Shown here piece by piece: positions 1 through 8,502 of a DNA stretch of 64,000 bases (positions within the stretch are counted from its first letter, which is position 1; every line of letters begins with the position of its first letter). Source of the stretch: Bacteroidales bacterium UBA6431. Its GTDB lineage: Bacteria > Bacteroidota > Bacteroidia > Bacteroidales > UBA932. The stretch spans positions 62,001 through 126,000 of the forward strand of contig DJOT01000007.1 of the NCBI GenBank assembly GCA_002439095.1, read 5' to 3'. The position numbers and the translations under genes were made by a program. The notes beneath the pieces are model-generated. The model made no database searches and was not told the DNA's origin. It was given only the letters and a program-made list of their open reading frames with translations.

Positions 1-1
1 C

Positions 2-439
2 GAAATAGAGGGAGATCCTCACGAGGCACTGCACGACGAAGAGGAAGGAGAGGCCGAGGAATACGGAATCTCGACATTCGTGTATTTCCGCAGGGAGCCT
101 TTCGACATCAACCGTTTCGACGAGTTCGTGGCCAAGAGATGGCCTAAATCCATAATCAGAGCCAAGGGAGTCTGCTACTTCACCGATGACACCGACAAGT
201 GCTACCTATTCGAACAGGCCGGTGTGCAGAAATCTCTCAAGGACGCCGGTCTATGGTATGCCACCATGGAAAAGGAAGAACTTGCGGAGATGATGCTGCG
301 CGACCCTTCTCTCGCAAGGGACTGGGATCAGAAGTGGGGCGACAGGATGGAAAAGATCGTGTTCATCGGCCAGCATCTCGACAAAGAAGCCATCACCAAG
401 GAGCTTGACAGCTGCCTTGATGATGGCGCGACACTATAG
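2..439 (+). CDS. CobW/G3E-family GTP-binding protein, C-terminal part
   Basis: The reading frame is open from the first complete codon at base 2, so the N-terminal GTPase domain lies outside the window. What remains is about 145 codons. An acidic, His-containing linker (EGDPHEALHDEEEGEAEE) leads into a CobW C-terminal domain, recognisable from FVYFRREPFDINRF and the RAKG segment followed by aromatic strands. Family members are G3E GTPases that act as metal chaperones or insertases, often for zinc or cobalamin-related metal. The His/Asp/Glu-rich linker is typical of the metal-binding stretch in this family. A GTG at 80 could be mistaken for a start but lies inside the domain. The gene is convergent with the next one, 16 bases away. 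The metal and partner cannot be told from this fragment. Confidence 0.8.
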   Translation, partial: EIEGDPHEALHDEEEGEAEEYGISTFVYFRREPFDINRFDEFVAKRWPKSIIRAKGVCYFTDDTDKCYLFEQAGVQKSLKDAGLWYATMEKEELAEMMLRDPSLARDWDQKWGDRMEKIVFIGQHLDKEAITKELDSCLDDGATL

Positions 440-455
440 ATATGTAAACAGGCTT

Positions 456-1967
456 CTAGTACTTGGCGTTCTCAGGTTCGAACTCCGTCCAGCCGGCTGT
501 CCAGTCTTCCTCGCCGAAGGCGCCGATGTAGTTCACCTTGTCGAACCAGTTGTCAGCTCCGTCGAAAGATGCTGCCGACAGCAGGGCGCTGCCGGAGAGC
601 GGCATGTAACCGTTGGCAGCCACGAGATCAGCCCAGGACTCAAGCGCTTTGTTGCCATTCTGCTTAAGGAAGAATGTGCTTGAGAAAGACTTTTTGGTCT
701 TGTCGTAGATTGGCTTTGACTTCTCGTCGTAACCGGTCACGAGCACATCCTCATAAGACTTGTTGGCATCAGTACCGGTGACATCCATGCCGGCGAACCA
801 GATGTTCTGAAGCTTGAGCTCGCCTTTCTCGGCAGCGCCTTGGGTGTCACCCTTCTGGTTGTCGAGGATAAGGCCGATAGGGAATCCGAGAGCGAAAGAG
901 TTGATGCAGTTGAGACGGGAGTTCCTTCTTATCTGCATGGCAGACTGGAACTTGCCGAGAGCTGAGCCGTTGTTCGGGTAGAGCTCGCCGCCATTGATAT
1001 AGGAAGGATCGTTCTGGAAATTCGGATCAAGTTTCGGCCCGACAAAAGTCACATTGGAGAAAGTGGCTGTAGTGTAAGGCGATGTGGCTGAGCCGTCAGC
1101 GTTGTTGTCACTCTCGAAGCCGTTGCTCTGGGAGACGTCGGCGATGCGGGAATCCCTTACGGAAAGAGCATACTGAACCTTGCCTGAGAATCCGTTGTCG
1201 GTATCGAAGTCATCGTCCCAGCCTTTGTATGCTATGATGTACTTGGCATCCGGACATCCTCCGAACCACTCGAAAGAATCATCGTTGGAATATGAGACCT
1301 GGATGTGGTCGAGTTTGGTGCCGCTGCCCACAGAGCCGAGGGTGAGACCGTTGATCTCCTTGTCAGTCTGGAAAGGATAGCCGGCGAACTCGATGCGGAC
1401 ATAGCTCAGCACACCTGAGTTGTCACTGTTGGAGTCTCCGCCATGCTTTGAGCGCGGGCCGCCCTCGATCTGCATCTCGCCTTTGTTGTTGGCCGCCTTG
1501 CCGCAGAGGATGACTCCGCCCCAGTCACCAGGCTTCCTGCTGCCTGCTTCAGCTTCGGAGGTGAAGACGATAGGAGCGCCCTGCTCGCCCTGGGCGATGA
1601 GTTTGCCGCCTCTCTCAACGATGAGGCTGGCCTTTGTGTCCTTGTCTCCCTTGATTACAGTGCCCGGTTCTATTGTGAGCTGAGCCCCGTCTGCTACATA
1701 CACCCAGCCTTTCAGAAGGTAAGTGCCTTTCGCGAGAGTCTGTTTTCCGTAGAAGACGAACTCCTGATCTCCGTTGCCGATCTCCTTTCCGTCCGGATCT
1801 TCTTTGCCGTCAGTGAAAAGGATGTGGTCGCAGGCCTTGAGGCCTCCATCGGTCTTCCAGACATATTCTTCAGTCTGGGGAGTTGCCGGTTTGTCTTTTT
1901 CGCAAGCCGCGAGTGCGGCGATTGCGCCGAGGGTGCAGATGCACGCCCCAAAATTGATTTTTCTCAT
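456..1967 (-). CDS. beta-helix-like surface lipoprotein paired with TonB receptor
   Basis: A 503-residue predicted lipoprotein. The N-terminus MRKINFGACICTLGAIAALAAC is a signal peptide ending in a lipobox Cys. After it comes a region with EPGTVIKGD, LIVERGGKLIAQG and APIVFTSE, the repeated short-strand pattern of right-handed parallel beta-helix proteins in Bacteroidota. Asp/Asn-rich turns (SNDDSFEWFGG, GWDDDFDTDNGFSG) suggest calcium or ligand binding loops. The gene starts 24 bases after the stop of the TonB receptor on the same strand, so the two very likely form an operon and the lipoprotein may act as the receptor's surface lid or substrate-capture partner in place of a SusD. The substrate is unknown; I do not see catalytic motifs. 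Confidence 0.75.
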   Translation of the reverse strand: MRKINFGACICTLGAIAALAACEKDKPATPQTEEYVWKTDGGLKACDHILFTDGKEDPDGKEIGNGDQEFVFYGKQTLAKGTYLLKGWVYVADGAQLTIEPGTVIKGDKDTKASLIVERGGKLIAQGEQGAPIVFTSEAEAGSRKPGDWGGVILCGKAANNKGEMQIEGGPRSKHGGDSNSDNSGVLSYVRIEFAGYPFQTDKEINGLTLGSVGSGTKLDHIQVSYSNDDSFEWFGGCPDAKYIIAYKGWDDDFDTDNGFSGKVQYALSVRDSRIADVSQSNGFESDNNADGSATSPYTTATFSNVTFVGPKLDPNFQNDPSYINGGELYPNNGSALGKFQSAMQIRRNSRLNCINSFALGFPIGLILDNQKGDTQGAAEKGELKLQNIWFAGMDVTGTDANKSYEDVLVTGYDEKSKPIYDKTKKSFSSTFFLKQNGNKALESWADLVAANGYMPLSGSALLSAASFDGADNWFDKVNYIGAFGEEDWTAGWTEFEPENAKY

Positions 1968-1991
1968 TTGTTTGATAATAAAAGGGAAATT

Positions 1992-4733
1992 CTATAAGGT
2001 ATAAGTTATTTGCAGTCCTATGTTGCGTCCCGGGTTGTAGGCTCGGGTTATCTGTCCTATCTCACCCTCGAACTGCTTGTAGGTTATCCCCTCTCCAAGC
2101 AGGTTGCGGAAGTAGAGCTTGAGGTCGAAGTTCTCGCCTATCTTCTTTGAGAGCGTAAGGTCGAGGCTGTTGCGCGGCATCTCGTAGCTGTCCGGCACCC
2201 TCGCCTGATCCTCCCCTCCTATCGCCCCCTCGGTGCGGCCTACACCGATAATCCTCTTTCCGATCCTGTTGTAGAGCAGGGCTACGTCAAGTCCGAGGTT
2301 CTTGCTTGAGTAGAAGAGCCCACCGTTGATCAAGTACGGGGACTGGCCCTGCATCGGGCGGTCTTCCTCTTTGGAGCCTTCCTCGAAATGCACCTTGCTG
2401 TGGATCAAGGCTCCGTTGAAAGAGAGCGAGAGGTTCTCAAGTCCGATGAAGGCGAGACTCTTGCGGATGTCCATCTCTACTCCCAGATTGTCGGCACTCA
2501 AGGCGTTCATGTAAGAATATACAAGGTCAGTGCCCCCAGAGACGGTATAGGTCCACTCTATCGGAGAGTCGAAATGCTTGTAGAAAGCCGCTATGCTGAC
2601 CGTCTCGCTGCTTGAAGGGTAGAGCTCGTACCTCAGGTCCACATTGTCTATGTAACAGTTGCGGAGGTCGGTGTTGCCCTGCACATCCGAGGCGAGATCG
2701 AAGTCGTAGTATACCGAGGAGGACACCTCGCGGAACTCCGGCCTGTTGATGCTCCGCCCGTATGAAAGCCTGAGATTCTGCTTCTCATCGATGCGGAATG
2801 TAGCCGTGGCTGACGGGAAAAGGCCACCGCCAGTGTAATGCCTGCTGCTCTCGGAGAGCTCGTGGTCGCGGGTGTTTGATATGAGCTCCATGTCGTTGTA
2901 CTCATAGCGCAGGCCGCCAAGAATCTCCAGTCGTCCAAGCGGCACGGAAGCGTTGATGTAGCCTGCCGCCAACCAGTTGGCTCCGCGATAATTGTTGCGC
3001 ATGTGCGGCTCTTCGAGGAGGTGGAGCTTGTCTTCACCGAAGTATTCCGGATTGCTCAGCAACTGCGGCACATCCATCTTCTGGAACCCGGCAGGCAGTG
3101 TGTTGTCGTACACGTTCCAGTTGTATATGAATACCCTGGTGTTGTATTTGCGCCCGCGGTATTCCCCGTACACGCCGCCCTTCACATAACCTTCCCGGTC
3201 TCCGATATGGAAGACCTGCTTGTCATTGACACTCATGGAGCTGATACCCTCCCTGAGATCCGTCCATTCACGGGAGATGTCGTTGCCGGTGGTGAGAGCC
3301 ATCACCCCGCTTTCCAGAGCGTCGTTGACCAGATAACGTCTGCGGTCCGGAACGATCCTGTCCGCATAGGAAAAGCCTGAACACCAGTCCAGAGTGTTGT
3401 CACCCATATAATATGTTCCAGTGACCTGTCCGTTGTAGGTGGTACGGCTGCGGTAGAAGTACTCGGCGCTCTTTTCCTCGTTCGCCTGCGCGCTGATGCC
3501 GTCACGTAAAGTGTAGCGGTGGTTGTCTATACGGTTGAATATGTTTTTGAACTGGAACTTGGCCACGCCCGAAGGGATGATCCAGGTCATGTTGAGCATG
3601 GCACCGAAACGGCTGTTGTCATTGTACTGGCTGTCAACCGAATGGCGCAGATAGTTGGAACGGTTGTTCTGGTGGTCATAGACTCCGAAGAGGTTGTTCT
3701 GCATAGGGTCAAGGGTGCGGAACTCCTGAGACCAGTTCGCAGCCGCGCTGAGCCCCAGCTTGTGGCCATTAATATCCCAGCGTCTTGCCAACGAGGCAGA
3801 AAGTTTGCGGTCGCTGATCGGGTTGATCTTTTTGACTGACCAGTCGTTGTCAAGCCCGTTGGCTTTCAGATCCACAGTCTTGTTGCCGAAACCCTGAAGC
3901 GAAGCGCCTATGCCGCCGGGCAGCGATCCCAGACTGCCGTTGTACGCCATGAAATCCTTGTATGAACGGTCGTTGAAGTTGCCTCCTGCCGAGATGTTGA
4001 AAGAGTTGTTCTCCGGGACATCACGTGTCTGGATGAGGATGAATCCGCCTGAATAGTCCGCCGGGTACTCGGCCGAGAGGACTTTCACTATGGTCAGGTT
4101 ATCTATCTGTGAACTCGGGATGAGGTCGAATGAGAAGGCCCTCGAATCGGCCTCGGAACTCGGGGCGGCGCCGCCGTTGATCCACACGTTGTTGTATCTC
4201 TGGGAGAGGCCGCGCACCATGACGAACTTGTCATCGATGAGGCTGATGCCAGGCACACGGCGTATCACCTCCCCGGCGTTGGAGTCCTGTGTGCGTCCTA
4301 TCTCCTGGGCGGAGACATTGCTTATTATAAGCGGGGTTTCACGGGTTATCCTCATCAGAGAAGCCTGCGTGTTGCGGCGCTGCTCGGCTGTGACGGTGGT
4401 GGCGGAAAGCATCTGCCCATCGACAGACATCTCGACCACGACTCCCTCAGAAGGGCTCTCCACGTTTTCAAGGACAGCGTCCAGATAGCCAAGATAACTT
4501 ACTTTGAGACTGACGGTGCCCTCGGGTACGCCGGTGAGGGAAAAAGTCCCCTCCATGGTCGTGATGGCTTTGGCATCGCCTCCGACAACCTCCACAAATG
4601 CCCCTATGAGCGTCTCCCCGTTCTGCGCATCTTTTACGATGCCGCTTACTGTGCCTGTCTTCGGCTGGGCTGCCAGAATCTGTGCGAAAACCGCTAAAAC
4701 CAGAACTGCAAATCCTCTCTTTGATCTTTTCAT
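1992..4733 (-). CDS. TonB-dependent outer membrane receptor
   Basis: A 913-residue outer-membrane receptor. It has a signal peptide (MKRSKRGFAVLVLAVFAQILAAQ), then a CarboxypepD_reg-like beta-sandwich (GTVSGIVKDAQNGETLIGAF, about residues 27-110), a plug domain (about 120-230, with RRVPGISL and VMVRGLSQRYNNVWINGG) and a 22-strand barrel ending in an aromatic-rich C-terminus (GLQITYTL). It should import a substrate that is too large or scarce for porins, powered by TonB-ExbBD. I chose the ATG at 4733; the longer frame would begin with GTG at 4745. A -7 element (TACTTTTG) lies about 26 bases upstream. The partner gene downstream is a beta-helix lipoprotein rather than a SusD, so this is not a standard Sus glycan pair. 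The substrate is not identifiable. Confidence 0.9.
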   Translation of the reverse strand: MKRSKRGFAVLVLAVFAQILAAQPKTGTVSGIVKDAQNGETLIGAFVEVVGGDAKAITTMEGTFSLTGVPEGTVSLKVSYLGYLDAVLENVESPSEGVVVEMSVDGQMLSATTVTAEQRRNTQASLMRITRETPLIISNVSAQEIGRTQDSNAGEVIRRVPGISLIDDKFVMVRGLSQRYNNVWINGGAAPSSEADSRAFSFDLIPSSQIDNLTIVKVLSAEYPADYSGGFILIQTRDVPENNSFNISAGGNFNDRSYKDFMAYNGSLGSLPGGIGASLQGFGNKTVDLKANGLDNDWSVKKINPISDRKLSASLARRWDINGHKLGLSAAANWSQEFRTLDPMQNNLFGVYDHQNNRSNYLRHSVDSQYNDNSRFGAMLNMTWIIPSGVAKFQFKNIFNRIDNHRYTLRDGISAQANEEKSAEYFYRSRTTYNGQVTGTYYMGDNTLDWCSGFSYADRIVPDRRRYLVNDALESGVMALTTGNDISREWTDLREGISSMSVNDKQVFHIGDREGYVKGGVYGEYRGRKYNTRVFIYNWNVYDNTLPAGFQKMDVPQLLSNPEYFGEDKLHLLEEPHMRNNYRGANWLAAGYINASVPLGRLEILGGLRYEYNDMELISNTRDHELSESSRHYTGGGLFPSATATFRIDEKQNLRLSYGRSINRPEFREVSSSVYYDFDLASDVQGNTDLRNCYIDNVDLRYELYPSSSETVSIAAFYKHFDSPIEWTYTVSGGTDLVYSYMNALSADNLGVEMDIRKSLAFIGLENLSLSFNGALIHSKVHFEEGSKEEDRPMQGQSPYLINGGLFYSSKNLGLDVALLYNRIGKRIIGVGRTEGAIGGEDQARVPDSYEMPRNSLDLTLSKKIGENFDLKLYFRNLLGEGITYKQFEGEIGQITRAYNPGRNIGLQITYTL

Positions 4734-4759
4734 CGTATCTTTCACTACTGTTTACGATG

Positions 4760-4767
4760 CAAAAGTA
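4760..4767 (-). promoter_or_regulatory. Bacteroidetes -7 promoter element for TonB receptor
   Basis: The minus strand reads TACTTTTG, a match to TAnnTTTG, 26 bases before the receptor's ATG at 4733. No good TTTG is seen 19-21 bases upstream; that place is occupied by an inverted repeat (4780-4799). Confidence 0.6.
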
Positions 4768-4779
4768 AAGAGAGGATGT

Positions 4780-4799
4780 TACGAGGATATTACCTCGTA
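4780..4799. repeat. 7-bp inverted repeat, possible operator
   Basis: TACGAGG (4780-4786) and CCTCGTA (4793-4799) form a perfect inverted repeat with a 6-base spacer. It covers the expected -33 region of the TonB receptor promoter. Two copies of TGTTAC flank it on the plus strand. The position suggests a regulator site, but no regulator gene is adjacent and I cannot name a cognate factor. Confidence 0.45.
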
Positions 4800-4821
4800 T
4801 TAAGTTTATGTTACAAGAGGG

Positions 4822-5283
4822 CTACTTGAGTTTGCGGTTCTTGTAGGACTCGATGCAGGCCGGGATGATGCGCTTGTACTCGCTGCTGGAGAAAAGCGGA
4901 GAGGTGATGATGAAATCCGCCGTGCTCCGGTTGGTCGCAAACGGTATATTATATAGGGAAGCCAGACGGACAAGTCCCATGACATCATTCTGATGTCCCT
5001 GCATTATAAGATTGTCGCAGAAGAAGACAAGCATGTCTATCGACCCCTCGGCAATCATCGCTCCGATCTCAAAGTCGCCGCCGAGAGGGCCGCTGAGTTT
5101 GCAGATCACGTCCAGCTGCGCGTCCTTATCTAAAGCTGCGGTGAGAGTCTCCCTGACAAGACGGCCGGTCGTCCCGGTACAATAGAGCCGGCAGTCCTTG
5201 AGCACCCTCGCGTTGAATTTCACCCAACTCATAAGTTCCGCCTTGCGGGAATCATGAGCAACCAATGCGATATTCTTTATCAT
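4822..5283 (-). CDS. mgsA: Methylglyoxal synthase
   Basis: A 153-residue cytosolic enzyme that converts dihydroxyacetone phosphate to methylglyoxal and phosphate, a bypass of lower glycolysis used when sugar phosphates build up. Family signatures are all present: ALVAHDSRK near the N-terminus, the phosphate-binding CTGTTGRLV, the catalytic LSGPLGGDFEIG with the essential Asp, FFCDNL, and ATNRSTADFIITS near the end. Length matches the usual 150 or so residues. It stands alone, between the TonB receptor and the hsp20 terminator. A TATATTCG sequence 16 bases upstream may be its -7 element. Confidence 0.95.
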   Translation of the reverse strand: MIKNIALVAHDSRKAELMSWVKFNARVLKDCRLYCTGTTGRLVRETLTAALDKDAQLDVICKLSGPLGGDFEIGAMIAEGSIDMLVFFCDNLIMQGHQNDVMGLVRLASLYNIPFATNRSTADFIITSPLFSSSEYKRIIPACIESYKNRKLK

Positions 5284-5299
5284 AATTTCTTATTTGCGG

Positions 5300-5307
5300 C
5301 GAATATA
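5300..5307 (-). promoter_or_regulatory. possible -7 element for mgsA
   Basis: The minus strand reads TATATTCG, one base from TAnnTTTG, ending 16 bases before the mgsA ATG. A similar TTCG variant precedes holA, so the variant may be functional in this organism. Confidence 0.4.
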
Positions 5308-5320
5308 AGCATTATTTACG

Positions 5321-5345
5321 AAAAAAGCCGCAGCACCCTGCGGCT
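5321..5345 (-). terminator. intrinsic terminator after hsp20
   Basis: On the minus strand, AGCCGCAG, a GGTG loop and CTGCGGCT form a GC-rich hairpin followed by six T. It lies 27 bases beyond the hsp20 stop and separates hsp20 from mgsA. Confidence 0.8.
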
Positions 5346-5372
5346 CTGCGGCTCTGAAGTTTTCTCTTCAAG

Positions 5373-5804
5373 TTATTTCACTTCAATGGATTTGTGAGTA
5401 TCCTGCTCAGGCACCTTGACAATCTTCGGAAGGCTGATGTTGAGGACACCATTCTCGACCTTGGCTTCGATGTGCTCTTTATCCACATCCTCAGGCAGCG
5501 TCAAGACCTGCTGGTACTTGGTGTATGAGAACTCGCGGCGCAGATAATGGCCATGCTTTTTCTCACCATTGTTCTCAACCTTCTTCTCCATGTCGATGGA
5601 AAGGTTGCCATCGTGATCAAGACTTACTTTGAAATCGTCTTTGGTAAGCCCCGGAGCGGCAAGCTCGACGTCATAGGACTTCTCGTTCTCAAGAACATTG
5701 ATCGCCGGTGCGGTGGCGTTCGCTTTCTCCATCCAGTTGGTGTTGAAGAAATCATTGAAGATGTCAGGCAACCAAGCCTGTTCGTTTCTTTTTGCTGGTA
5801 ACAT
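5373..5804 (-). CDS. Hsp20/alpha-crystallin small heat shock protein
   Basis: A 143-residue small heat-shock chaperone, an ATP-independent holdase for unfolding proteins. The alpha-crystallin domain spans about residues 38-130, including the typical AAPGLTKDDFKVSL segment and the closing ENGVLNISLPK motif, followed by a short charged tail for oligomer assembly. Length is normal for Bacteroidota members. The start ATG at 5804 is preceded by AGGAG, a clear Shine-Dalgarno sequence, which most genes in this window lack. A long AT-rich leader (about 180 bases to the divergent promoter) may hold heat-shock regulation, but I cannot point to a confident promoter in it. A strong terminator follows the gene. 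Confidence 0.93.
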   Translation of the reverse strand: MLPAKRNEQAWLPDIFNDFFNTNWMEKANATAPAINVLENEKSYDVELAAPGLTKDDFKVSLDHDGNLSIDMEKKVENNGEKKHGHYLRREFSYTKYQQVLTLPEDVDKEHIEAKVENGVLNISLPKIVKVPEQDTHKSIEVK

Positions 5805-5985
5805 AATATCAATCTCCTATTTTTAAATTCTTTTTTCATGCCTCCCTTTCGGAAGACATCTCAAGTACAATCAACACCCGTACCAGTTGCATTTTATTAC
5901 ATTTTGGGGACAAATAGGCACAAATAAAGCCATTTTGTCGTATTTTAATGACAAATAGTCGCACGGAAGCACTGTCGGGCCGCTC

Positions 5986-6016
5986 TTGACAAATTACGGG
6001 ACAGAGAGTATCTTTG
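5986..6016 (+). promoter_or_regulatory. promoter for the 6025 lipoprotein
   Basis: TTGAC at 5986, a 20-base gap after TTG, and TATCTTTG at 6009-6016 match the Bacteroidetes -33/-7 pattern. The ATG follows only 8 bases after the -7 element, so the transcript would have almost no leader. Confidence 0.75.
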
Positions 6017-6024
6017 CCGGCATT

Positions 6025-6483
6025 ATGAGAAAAAGAATCTTAAGCAAAACAATTTCATGCCTTGCTGCGGCGGCAGGACTGCTCGCAGCAGCAAGCTGCT
6101 CCAAGACAGATGACGGGTCGGTACTTTATTGTATAGAAGTGAGGGACAACGGAAGCGAGGAGTACTTCGGAAGTTCCGCCAGTGAAGTGAAGCCTGTGTA
6201 TCTGGAGATCGGAGACGAACTTTCAGGCTTTTCGGACAGGTTTTCACAGACATGGAATGGGACAGCCGCCGACAAGAGCAGCGCCATCGAAAGGTACAGC
6301 AACGCCCTGTCCGAGTTCAGACAAGTCGAATCAGACTGCACGGCAAAAATCAAAGCCCTCCCGACTGGGCTCCACGACAGTTTCTCGTACAAAAAGACCT
6401 TGGTGCTGACATGTTCCGAGGAGGCTTCCGGAGAGGAAGTCCTGAAATCATACGGGGTCACTCTCTCCTACCCGTCAAAATAG
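6025..6483 (+). CDS. small lipoprotein, unknown function
   Basis: A 152-residue predicted lipoprotein. The signal peptide runs from MRKRILSKTISCLAAAAG to the lipobox AAASC, and the mature protein is about 130 residues with high Ser/Glu/Lys content and two further Cys near positions 103 and 130, which could form a disulfide. I do not recognise a domain. The start at 6025 is set by the promoter just upstream (a TTG at 5986 would give a longer frame but is itself the -33 element). The gene converges on the aldo/keto reductase with 5 bases between the stop codons. Confidence 0.7.
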   Translation: MRKRILSKTISCLAAAAGLLAAASCSKTDDGSVLYCIEVRDNGSEEYFGSSASEVKPVYLEIGDELSGFSDRFSQTWNGTAADKSSAIERYSNALSEFRQVESDCTAKIKALPTGLHDSFSYKKTLVLTCSEEASGEEVLKSYGVTLSYPSK

Positions 6484-6488
6484 ATTCG

Positions 6489-7664
6489 CTATTCCTCTTT
6501 CCCGGAATCGTAAAGGCGGGAAACAAGTTTAAGTTTATCCATTATGTTTATATGCTGCGGGCAGTGCCTTTCGCACTGTCCGCATTCTATACAATCCCCC
6601 GCCCTGCCGCGCTTCTCCGTAAGGAGTTTATAATACTTTGCAGTATTGTGCTTTTGATACGCCCCGAACTGCTTTATCGAGTTGATCATCGCGAAATATT
6701 CAGGGATAGCTATCTTCTTGGGGCATCCGGGCGAGCAATAATTGCATCCGGTACATGGTATGGCTATGGAGTTCTGGATTATGCCGGCCGCACGCTCGAT
6801 AGTTTCACGGTGCAGACTGTCAAAGGGAGTGAAGTGCTCCATATAAGCAGTATTGTCAAGAACCTGCTCCATGCTGCTCATCCCGCTCAAGACGACCTTC
6901 ACAGAAGGCAGGGAGGCGGCAAAGCGGATGGCCCATGATGCCGGAGAAGATCCCGGCTCCACCTCTTCAAACATGTCAGCGACTTTCTGCGGGACTCTGG
7001 CGAGCGAGCCGCCCTTGACAGGCTCCATCACAAAAACCTTGCGCCCGTATTTTTCACACAAGCGGTAACACTCCCCGGACTCCACCGACGGGGAATTCCA
7101 ATCTATATAATTGATTTGAAGCTGGACATATTCAAGTTCCGGATGCTCCTTTAGAATTTTCTCCAGAGTCTTCGAGTCATCGTGGAACGAAAACCCTATA
7201 TGCCGCACCAGCCCCTCATCACGCTTTCTCCGGATGAAGTCCCAGCCTCCGACACGATCCATCAAGGCCGCGTAATTCTTGTTCATAGCATGAAGCAGAT
7301 ACCAGTCGAAATAACCGGCTCCCGTACGTTCAAGTTGAGTGGAGAAAATCCTTTCCATGTCTTCAGGGCGGCGGATTTCCCAACAAGGAAGCTTGTCTGT
7401 AATGGTAAAAGCCGACCTTTGATGCCTGCGGACAACAAGTTCCCTCAGAATCTCCTCACTATGGCCGAGATGGTACTGCCAAGCCGTGTCAAAATACGTA
7501 AAACCCCTGTCAAGGAAAGCATCGACCATCCTCGCAGAAAGCTGCATGTCAACTGAACTCAAGTCATTGCTGTCCTTGAGAGGCAGGCGCATCATTCCGA
7601 AACCGAGTTTCTTCATCGCGACACCCTCATCACCTATATATATGCTGTCTTTTAGTACCGTCAT
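6489..7664 (-). CDS. Aldo/keto reductase with C-terminal 4Fe-4S domain
   Basis: An oxidoreductase of about 391 residues. The N-terminal two-thirds is an aldo/keto reductase barrel: GFGMMRLP, the catalytic Asp and Tyr in YFDTAWQYHLG, Lys in ITDKLP and His in WYLLHAM, with the NADPH-pocket strand KVVLSGMSS. The C-terminus carries two ferredoxin-like cysteine clusters, CTGCNYCSPGCPK and CIECGQCERHCP, so the enzyme probably passes electrons through iron-sulfur clusters. This AKR-ferredoxin fusion is common in anaerobes; substrates are mostly unknown. The promoter at 7687-7718 lies inside the longest open frame, so translation must start downstream, at ATG 7664 or ATG 7616; the latter begins with MKKLGFGMMRLP and is also plausible. 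Confidence 0.88.
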   Translation of the reverse strand: MTVLKDSIYIGDEGVAMKKLGFGMMRLPLKDSNDLSSVDMQLSARMVDAFLDRGFTYFDTAWQYHLGHSEEILRELVVRRHQRSAFTITDKLPCWEIRRPEDMERIFSTQLERTGAGYFDWYLLHAMNKNYAALMDRVGGWDFIRRKRDEGLVRHIGFSFHDDSKTLEKILKEHPELEYVQLQINYIDWNSPSVESGECYRLCEKYGRKVFVMEPVKGGSLARVPQKVADMFEEVEPGSSPASWAIRFAASLPSVKVVLSGMSSMEQVLDNTAYMEHFTPFDSLHRETIERAAGIIQNSIAIPCTGCNYCSPGCPKKIAIPEYFAMINSIKQFGAYQKHNTAKYYKLLTEKRGRAGDCIECGQCERHCPQHINIMDKLKLVSRLYDSGKEE

Positions 7665-7686
7665 TCTCACATGGAAAAAAACTCGG

Positions 7687-7718
7687 CAAAGATACGGATA
7701 ATTGGACGAGCAAGCAAA
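7687..7718 (-). promoter_or_regulatory. promoter for the aldo/keto reductase
   Basis: On the minus strand TTTG (7718-7715), a 20-base spacer, and TATCTTTG (7694-7687) match the -33/-7 consensus. The nearest downstream ATG in frame is at 7664, about 22 bases past the -7 element, which helps decide the start. Confidence 0.7.
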
Positions 7719-7784
7719 TTTCGCCATTTTAGCCCTTGCAATATACAATTTGTCACTTTTCGAAGCCCTATCGTTAAAAAATGT

Positions 7785-7792
7785 TATTTTTG
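7785..7792 (+). promoter_or_regulatory. -7 element for outer-membrane barrel gene
   Basis: TATTTTTG followed by C matches TAnnTTTG, 76 bases before the ATG at 7869. The leader is longer than for most genes here. No clear TTTG is seen at the -33 position. Confidence 0.55.
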
Positions 7793-7868
7793 CACCGGTT
7801 CTCTGCAACGGAACAGAAAGCACCGACATCTACAAGAACAGAAAAAGAACAACATTTATTTTAAGACA

Positions 7869-8474
7869 ATGAAAAAGATTTTCCTTACACTCGCTCTCGT
7901 TGCTGCCGCAGCAACCTCAGCCATGGCGCAGTTCAGCGTCGGAGCCGGCTACCTCAGCCAGAACAGCAAGTATTCTTACTCTTCAACATCTACCAGCTCC
8001 ACAGCAAACGGATTCTATGCAGGCGCTGATGCAGACTACAACCTCGGAGCAGGACTTTCAGTCGTTCCTGGAATCTACTACGGATACCTCAGCAGCGATG
8101 CCTCATACCTCGGAGTTGCCAACAGCTCCACCAAGAGCCACTTCGTAGCCGTGCCTGTCAACTTCAAGTACAGCATCGCCCCGATAGAAATGCTCAAGGT
8201 CTTCGCCTACGCAGGTCCACAGTTCGAACTCGGAGTTTCTTCCAAGACCACAGCCACCGTACTCGGTGCCAGCACAACTCTTGACAACTACGGCGACGAC
8301 GGCAGCCTCAACCGCTTCAACATCTCCCTCGGGCTCGGCCTCGGAGTTGACGTATCCGACATCGTCCGCATCAACGGAGGTTACAGCTGGGGACTTCTCA
8401 ACATGCTCAAGGACAGCGACAACGGATCCATCAAGACCTCATACTGGCATATTGGCGCCGCGTTCCTCTTCTAA
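7869..8474 (+). CDS. outer membrane beta-barrel protein (porin-like)
   Basis: A 201-residue secreted protein with a clear signal peptide (MKKIFLTLALVAAAATSAMA) and a mature part made of alternating strands and Gly/Ser/Tyr-rich turns, ending in the aromatic AAFLF typical of a last barrel strand recognised by BamA. It fits the small outer membrane beta-barrel (OMP_b-brl) family, probably 8 strands. A low-complexity Ser/Thr run near residue 40 is likely a surface loop. Function is not known; family members may be structural or adhesive. It begins after a 76-base leader and ends at a strong bidirectional terminator. Confidence 0.82.
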   Translation: MKKIFLTLALVAAAATSAMAQFSVGAGYLSQNSKYSYSSTSTSSTANGFYAGADADYNLGAGLSVVPGIYYGYLSSDASYLGVANSSTKSHFVAVPVNFKYSIAPIEMLKVFAYAGPQFELGVSSKTTATVLGASTTLDNYGDDGSLNRFNISLGLGLGVDVSDIVRINGGYSWGLLNMLKDSDNGSIKTSYWHIGAAFLF

Positions 8475-8502
8475 ACCGGGACAGAATCAACCGATGCAAG
8501 AG

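Noticed and set aside
2388..4488. Long open frames on the plus strand opposite the TonB receptor
   Set aside because: They are shadows of the minus-strand gene, with no signal peptide, promoter or family pattern.
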